Made by a program: the position numbers and the translations under genes
Shown here: positions 61,782 through 64,000 of the stretch, piece after piece
How positions within the stretch are numbered: position 1 is the first letter of the stretch
Layout: each line of letters starts with the position of its first letter
Source: JACJWR01 sp963842975
GTDB lineage: Bacteria > Actinomycetota > Actinomycetes > S36-B12 > UBA10799
Assembly (NCBI GenBank): GCA_963842975.1
Contig: CAWJIH010000004.1
Location: 332,379 to 396,378 of the forward strand
DNA length: 64,000 nucleotides
Direction of reading: 5' to 3'
The notes under the pieces: model-generated
What the model was told of the DNA's origin: nothing
The model's database searches: none
The model's input: only the letters and a program-made list of their open reading frames with translations

Positions 61782-61874
61782 TCAGTCACCTCGTCGTGCG
61801 GCATCGATCGCCGCGACGTCAATCCTGCCCATCGTCAACATGGCTTCGAAAGCTCGGTGGGCTTCATCGCCGCC
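61782..61874 (-). pseudogene. Fragment of a PhnB/VOC-family protein (C-terminus)
   Basis: The last 30 codons read DEAHRAFEAMLTMGRIDVAA and end IDAARRGD before the stop. This is the characteristic tail of PhnB-type VOC (demethylubiquinone-methyltransferase-like) proteins. The rest of the gene is missing, replaced by IS3 transposase sequence from about 61890. Confidence 0.5.
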
Positions 61875-61894
61875 GGCAGCCGGATGGCACGGAC

Positions 61895-62283
61895 CAGACC
61901 CGCCCATCCTGTTGGCGATGTCGGACAACGGCCCCCAGATGCGGTCGAACGACACCCGCGAGTACCTGGCGATCTGCTCGATCGCGCAACACTTCGGTCG
62001 GCCTGGCACGCCCACCGATCAGGCCTGGGTGGAAAGCTTGTTCGCGCACGTGAAGGGCGAGTATCCGTGGTTGACCCAGACCCGGGACCCTAGACACTGC
62101 GGCTGGAACTTGCCAAGGTTCGCGAGCACTACAACACGGTCCGCTGCACGAGTCCATCGGCTACGTCACCCCCCCAGGATGAGCACGAAGGCCGAGGAGA
62201 AGCGATCCAGCAGGCACGAATCGACGGTATGAACGAAGCTCGAGTCCGCCGAACTGCGACCCGCAGACAGGACCGCAAGACTG
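61895..62283 (+). pseudogene. IS3-family transposase (OrfB) C-terminal remnant
   Basis: Encodes PILLAMSDNGPQM, REYLAICSIAQHFGRPGTP and TDQAWVESLFAHVKGEYPWL. These contain the central Asp and the Glu of the DDE site in its IS3 form. After TQTRDP the frame breaks. Homology continues in other frames (LRLELAKVREHYNTVR, then LHESIGYVTP, then DEHEGRGEAIQQARIDGM), so there are at least three frameshifts. The 5' part of the IS is absent. It lies just inside the right terminal repeat. Confidence 0.85.
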
Positions 62284-62300
62284 GACCCAACGAACCCGCC
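62284..62300. repeat. Right terminal inverted repeat of the element
   Basis: GACCCAACGAACCCGCC; its reverse complement matches the left end at 14 of 17 positions (the first nine and last five). TAT follows directly, repeating the TAT before the left end. Confidence 0.7.
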
Positions 62301-62303
62301 TAT

Positions 62304-63003
62304 CGATATGGGGGTGCGCGCCCTGCCCGGCACGCGCATCGCCAACCCCGCGACCGGCCTGGTTGTCTATTCTCCACCAGAGGGCAGGCATGTGATCGAG
62401 GCCAAGCTCGGCGCGTGGGAGTCGTTCCTGCACTCGTCGCCGGAATTCGACCCCATCGTGCGGATGGCGCTGGCCCACTACCAGTTCGAGGCCATCCACC
62501 CCTTCTCGGACGGCAACGGGCGCACCGGACGAATACTGAATATCTTGCTGCTGGTGGAGGCTGGCGTGCTGCGATCGCCCATTCTCTATCTGTCGCGCTA
62601 CATCATTGACCACAAAGACGACTACTACCAGCTTCTGGCAGACGTCACCGAGGGCGGCGCGTGGGAACCGTGGGTGCTGTTCATGGTCGAGGCTGTGCGG
62701 TCATCGGCCACCGGTACCTTGGCCACGATCGACGCGATAGCCGACCTGCGGCGGCAATTCGCCGAGCAGGCGATCGGAGTGACTCCGGGTACCCGTCACG
62801 AGGGTTTCGTGTCGGTGCTGTTTGCGCAGCCGTACACGAGGATCGGCGACGTGATGGAGCGGTGTGCCGTGTCGCGGCCCACCGCTACCGGGTGGCTTAA
62901 CGATCTGCTTGCGGCCGGAATGGTGACCGATATCAAGGTAGGCCGGGACAGGCTGTTTCTGAACACTGCCTATCTCGACCTGCTTTCGGACGGCCAGCGA
63001 TGA
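62304..63003 (+). pseudogene. fic: fic, 3' part with intact active site
   Basis: Encodes MGVRALPGTRIANPATG, EAKLGAWESFLH, the catalytic HPFSDGNGRTGR (His plus the ATP-anion loop), ILYLSRYI and a C-terminal winged-helix-like tail (RIGDVMERCAVSRPTATGWLNDLLAAGMV). An ATG at 62308 could start translation of a 231-residue protein lacking the inhibitory SSEIEN helix. If expressed it might be an unrestrained AMP-transferase. More likely it is the dead half of the split gene. Confidence 0.85.
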
Positions 63004-63051
63004 GAGACCTCGCCCAGCAGTGCCAAGGCGCTGAAGGGGAACAGCGAACGA

Positions 63052-63330
63052 TTGTCCAAGCAGTTCACCTTGACCGCCGGTGGCAGGTTTGGTCGCAAAG
63101 GCAAGAACACCCAAGTTGTTGAGTCCACCGCTCCGTCGGCGATGGCCAGACACTTCTGGGCCGCGCTTTCGAAGGGTGGGCCTGCCGCACCGTTGCCACA
63201 TGGGCGTGGTGATCGGGTCAGGTTCGACGATGGCTCGCTGGTGGTCTTCGACGAGGTGTTTCGTTGCCCTCGGAGGTGTTGGGGTGGCGGTGAAGAGCGC
63301 ACTTGGCGTCCTGGACTTCGAGGGCTTTGA
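63052..63330 (+). pseudogene. Remnant resembling a polymorphic-toxin C-terminal domain
   Basis: After the fic stop the same frame reads LSKQFTLTAGGRFGRKGKNT, then QVVESTAPSAMARHFWAALS and GDRVRFDDGSLVVF. From memory this resembles a C-terminal module of secreted polymorphic toxins (FGRKGKNTQV...ESxxPxxxAxxFW...GG...DGS). Beyond FDEV the expected continuation is lost, probably through a frameshift. There is no secretion or trafficking part. TTG 63052 is the only nearby start. Confidence 0.35.
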
Positions 63331-63577
63331 GGGCGAGTACCCGCAATTGGGTGTCGTACCCGCAGCTGTGCGTGCGTTGGACCGCGCGCGCAAATCTGGG
63401 CGCCTGTCCTATCTCAATCGAGGAGCCGTCGTTTCTCAGTGCTGCATCGTGCGGGAGCGACTGTCGCAACTACGCAATGGAGAGCTGCAGTGGACCTACT
63501 CCAACGAGATCGGTCAGGAGTATTGGACGAAGCGGGCGCTCGGACTCACATGTGAAATCCGGCGCGCCAGCATGTGA
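63284..63577 (+). CDS. Small hypothetical protein, possible immunity protein
   Basis: 97 residues from GTG 63284, with GGAGG seven bases before it. The sequence starts MAVKSALGVLDFEGFEGEYP and ends LTCEIRRASM, with no recognised domain. Its place directly behind a toxin-domain-like remnant, with a good ribosome site, is how immunity genes are arranged, but nothing in the sequence proves this. Confidence 0.35.
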   Translation: MAVKSALGVLDFEGFEGEYPQLGVVPAAVRALDRARKSGRLSYLNRGAVVSQCCIVRERLSQLRNGELQWTYSNEIGQEYWTKRALGLTCEIRRASM

Positions 63578-63639
63578 AACACCCTCTTCTGGTTCGTCGA
63601 AACCGAGCCATTTCGCGCACGAATTCGCAATCGGCTCAC

Positions 63640-63685
63640 CCTCCACCACGGGGAATTGGCGATTTGTTGCCTGATGGGTTAGTGA
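63640..63685 (+). repeat. Putative att site (right), degenerate tmRNA 3'-end copy
   Basis: CCTCCACCACG, GCGATTT and GCCTGATGGGTTAG appear in the same order and spacing as at 56918-56963. Just upstream TTCG and CACC remain from a T-arm-like stretch if one base of slip is allowed. There is no matching tmRNA body here. Confidence 0.55.
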
Positions 63686-63787
63686 GGTTTACCGACACGA
63701 AGGTGCCAGCTACGCCACCCCCGACGAACCCCGCACCCAAGCTGACCGCCAACTATCCTCAGGCTCCCGACGCTAGGGTGGCCCCTC

Positions 63788-64000
63788 GTGGATGGAAAAA
63801 GTGCGCGCTACCTGCCGTTGGCATGGGCGTTCTTGCTCAGCAGCGCACTTGCTGTCGCCGGAACGGTGTGGTCCCAACTCGGAGCCACGTCTGCCACGAC
63901 CCTCAGCGGGGGCCAATCGCGCGGAGCGCTGTACACAGGTTTCGTGCTGGCGGTTCTTGCGCTGTCTGCGGGCGTCGCGATTCCGTTGACCCCAAGCATC
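63788..64000 (+). CDS. Membrane protein, N-terminal part (runs off the window)
   Basis: 71 codons from GTG 63788 to the window edge without a stop. It starts with a short basic stretch, then the hydrophobic segments LPLAWAFLLSSALAVAGTVW and GFVLAVLALSAGVAIPL. Family unknown from this portion. It lies just outside the right att-like repeat, so it is probably core chromosome. Confidence 0.5.
   Translation, partial: MDGKSARYLPLAWAFLLSSALAVAGTVWSQLGATSATTLSGGQSRGALYTGFVLAVLALSAGVAIPLTPSI

Larger units (their letters stand above)
60519..62300. mobile_element. Composite IS3-type element inserted in fic
   Basis: A 1,782-bp block with terminal inverted repeats of 17 bp (60519-60535 and 62284-62300; 14 of 17 match), flanked by the 3-bp direct repeat TAT (60516-60518 and 62301-62303), as IS3-family elements make. 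Removing the block plus one TAT restores the fic frame as IKGIDMGVRALPGT, the family's normal length. Inside lie a gene fragment, a DUF4239 gene, a VOC fragment and a broken IS3 transposase end. Confidence 0.8.
56918..63685. mobile_element. Probable decayed genomic island integrated at ssrA
   Basis: Bounded by the tmRNA 3' end with its flank (56918-56963) and a degenerate copy exactly 6,722 bp away (63640-63685), 38 of 46 positions identical without gaps. Cargo: two SDR genes with a DUF1772-like gene, a fic gene split by a transposon, a DUF4239 gene, gene fragments and a toxin-domain-like remnant. Bacterial islands often use ssrA as attB. No integrase or relaxase was recognised, so the island would be immobile now, or the boundaries may be wrong. 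Confidence 0.55.

Noticed and set aside
62701..63393. 230-residue minus-strand frame over the fic end and toxin-like region
   Set aside because: Its composition (Pro/Thr/Arg-rich) and overlap with the clear Fic catalytic sequence on the other strand make it a non-coding frame.
56927..63690. tyrosine or serine integrase gene for the island
   Set aside because: I looked for R-H-R-Y or resolvase-type sequence in the listed translations and saw none; the island claim therefore rests on the repeats and cargo only.

Overview
The window is a high-GC actinobacterial chromosome segment. The gene order resembles the mycobacterial block around whiB2, manB, manA, sahH, mtrA, comF, hpf and secA. It carries the F420 pathway (fbiA, fbiB, fbiC), a WhiB2-type iron-sulfur regulator, an arabinofuranosyltransferase-like protein, DUF3499, DUF6459 and Trm112 proteins, and a tmRNA tag ending in ALAA. 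It looks like an actinomycete outside the well-studied genera. GTG and TTG starts are common, and genus-level placement is not possible from sequence reading alone.

Layout. 1-7.8 kb: a membrane glycosyltransferase, a CapA-like metallophosphatase fused to a CoA-binding domain, YqeY, an SMP-30-like beta-propeller and fbiB-fbiA. 7.8-15.6 kb: fbiC diverging from fbiA, then whiB, a Rv3259-like protein, DUF3499, manB, Trm112, a SIS protein and manA (mannose activation for GDP-mannose). 15.8-27.4 kb: sahH, a CAAX-type protease, a membrane protein, mtrA, an abnormal mtrB-comF reading frame, hpf, a LuxR-type regulator, a GNAT enzyme and secA. 27.4-38.5 kb: DUF6459, a HAD hydrolase, WS/DGAT, a patatin, proline dehydrogenation step two (pruA), DUF2505 and the 180-kDa-class NAD-glutamate dehydrogenase. 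38.5-46.8 kb: prfB, ftsE, ftsX, a coiled-coil M23 peptidase, smpB and a PAS-GGDEF-EAL protein. 46.8-51.3 kb: an arginine deiminase cluster (YfcC-type carrier, arcA, arcB; no carbamate kinase here). 51.4-56.5 kb: a GAP protein, a thiolase, a serine-hydrolase-fold lipoprotein without its catalytic residues, and an APC permease. 56.55-56.93 kb: the tmRNA gene.

From the 3' end of the tmRNA to about 63.69 kb the DNA looks acquired. A degenerate copy of the tmRNA 3' end plus its flank (38 of 46 positions identical, no gaps) recurs 6,722 bp downstream, as left by integration into ssrA. Between the copies lie two reductase-like SDR genes controlled by a 43-bp palindrome, a fic gene split by a composite IS3-type element (matching terminal inverted repeats, 3-bp target duplication, and the fic frame restored on paper after excision), and a toxin-domain-like remnant with a small ORF behind it. 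No integrase was found.

Most unusual points: (1) the histidine kinase encoded with mtrA starts 13 residues before its phosphoacceptor His, so it has no membrane or HAMP part; it runs in frame into ComF, and lpqB is absent. (2) The ssrA-linked island and the exactly resolvable transposon in fic. (3) A beta-lactamase-fold lipoprotein with Ser and Lys of SxxK replaced by Ala and Phe.
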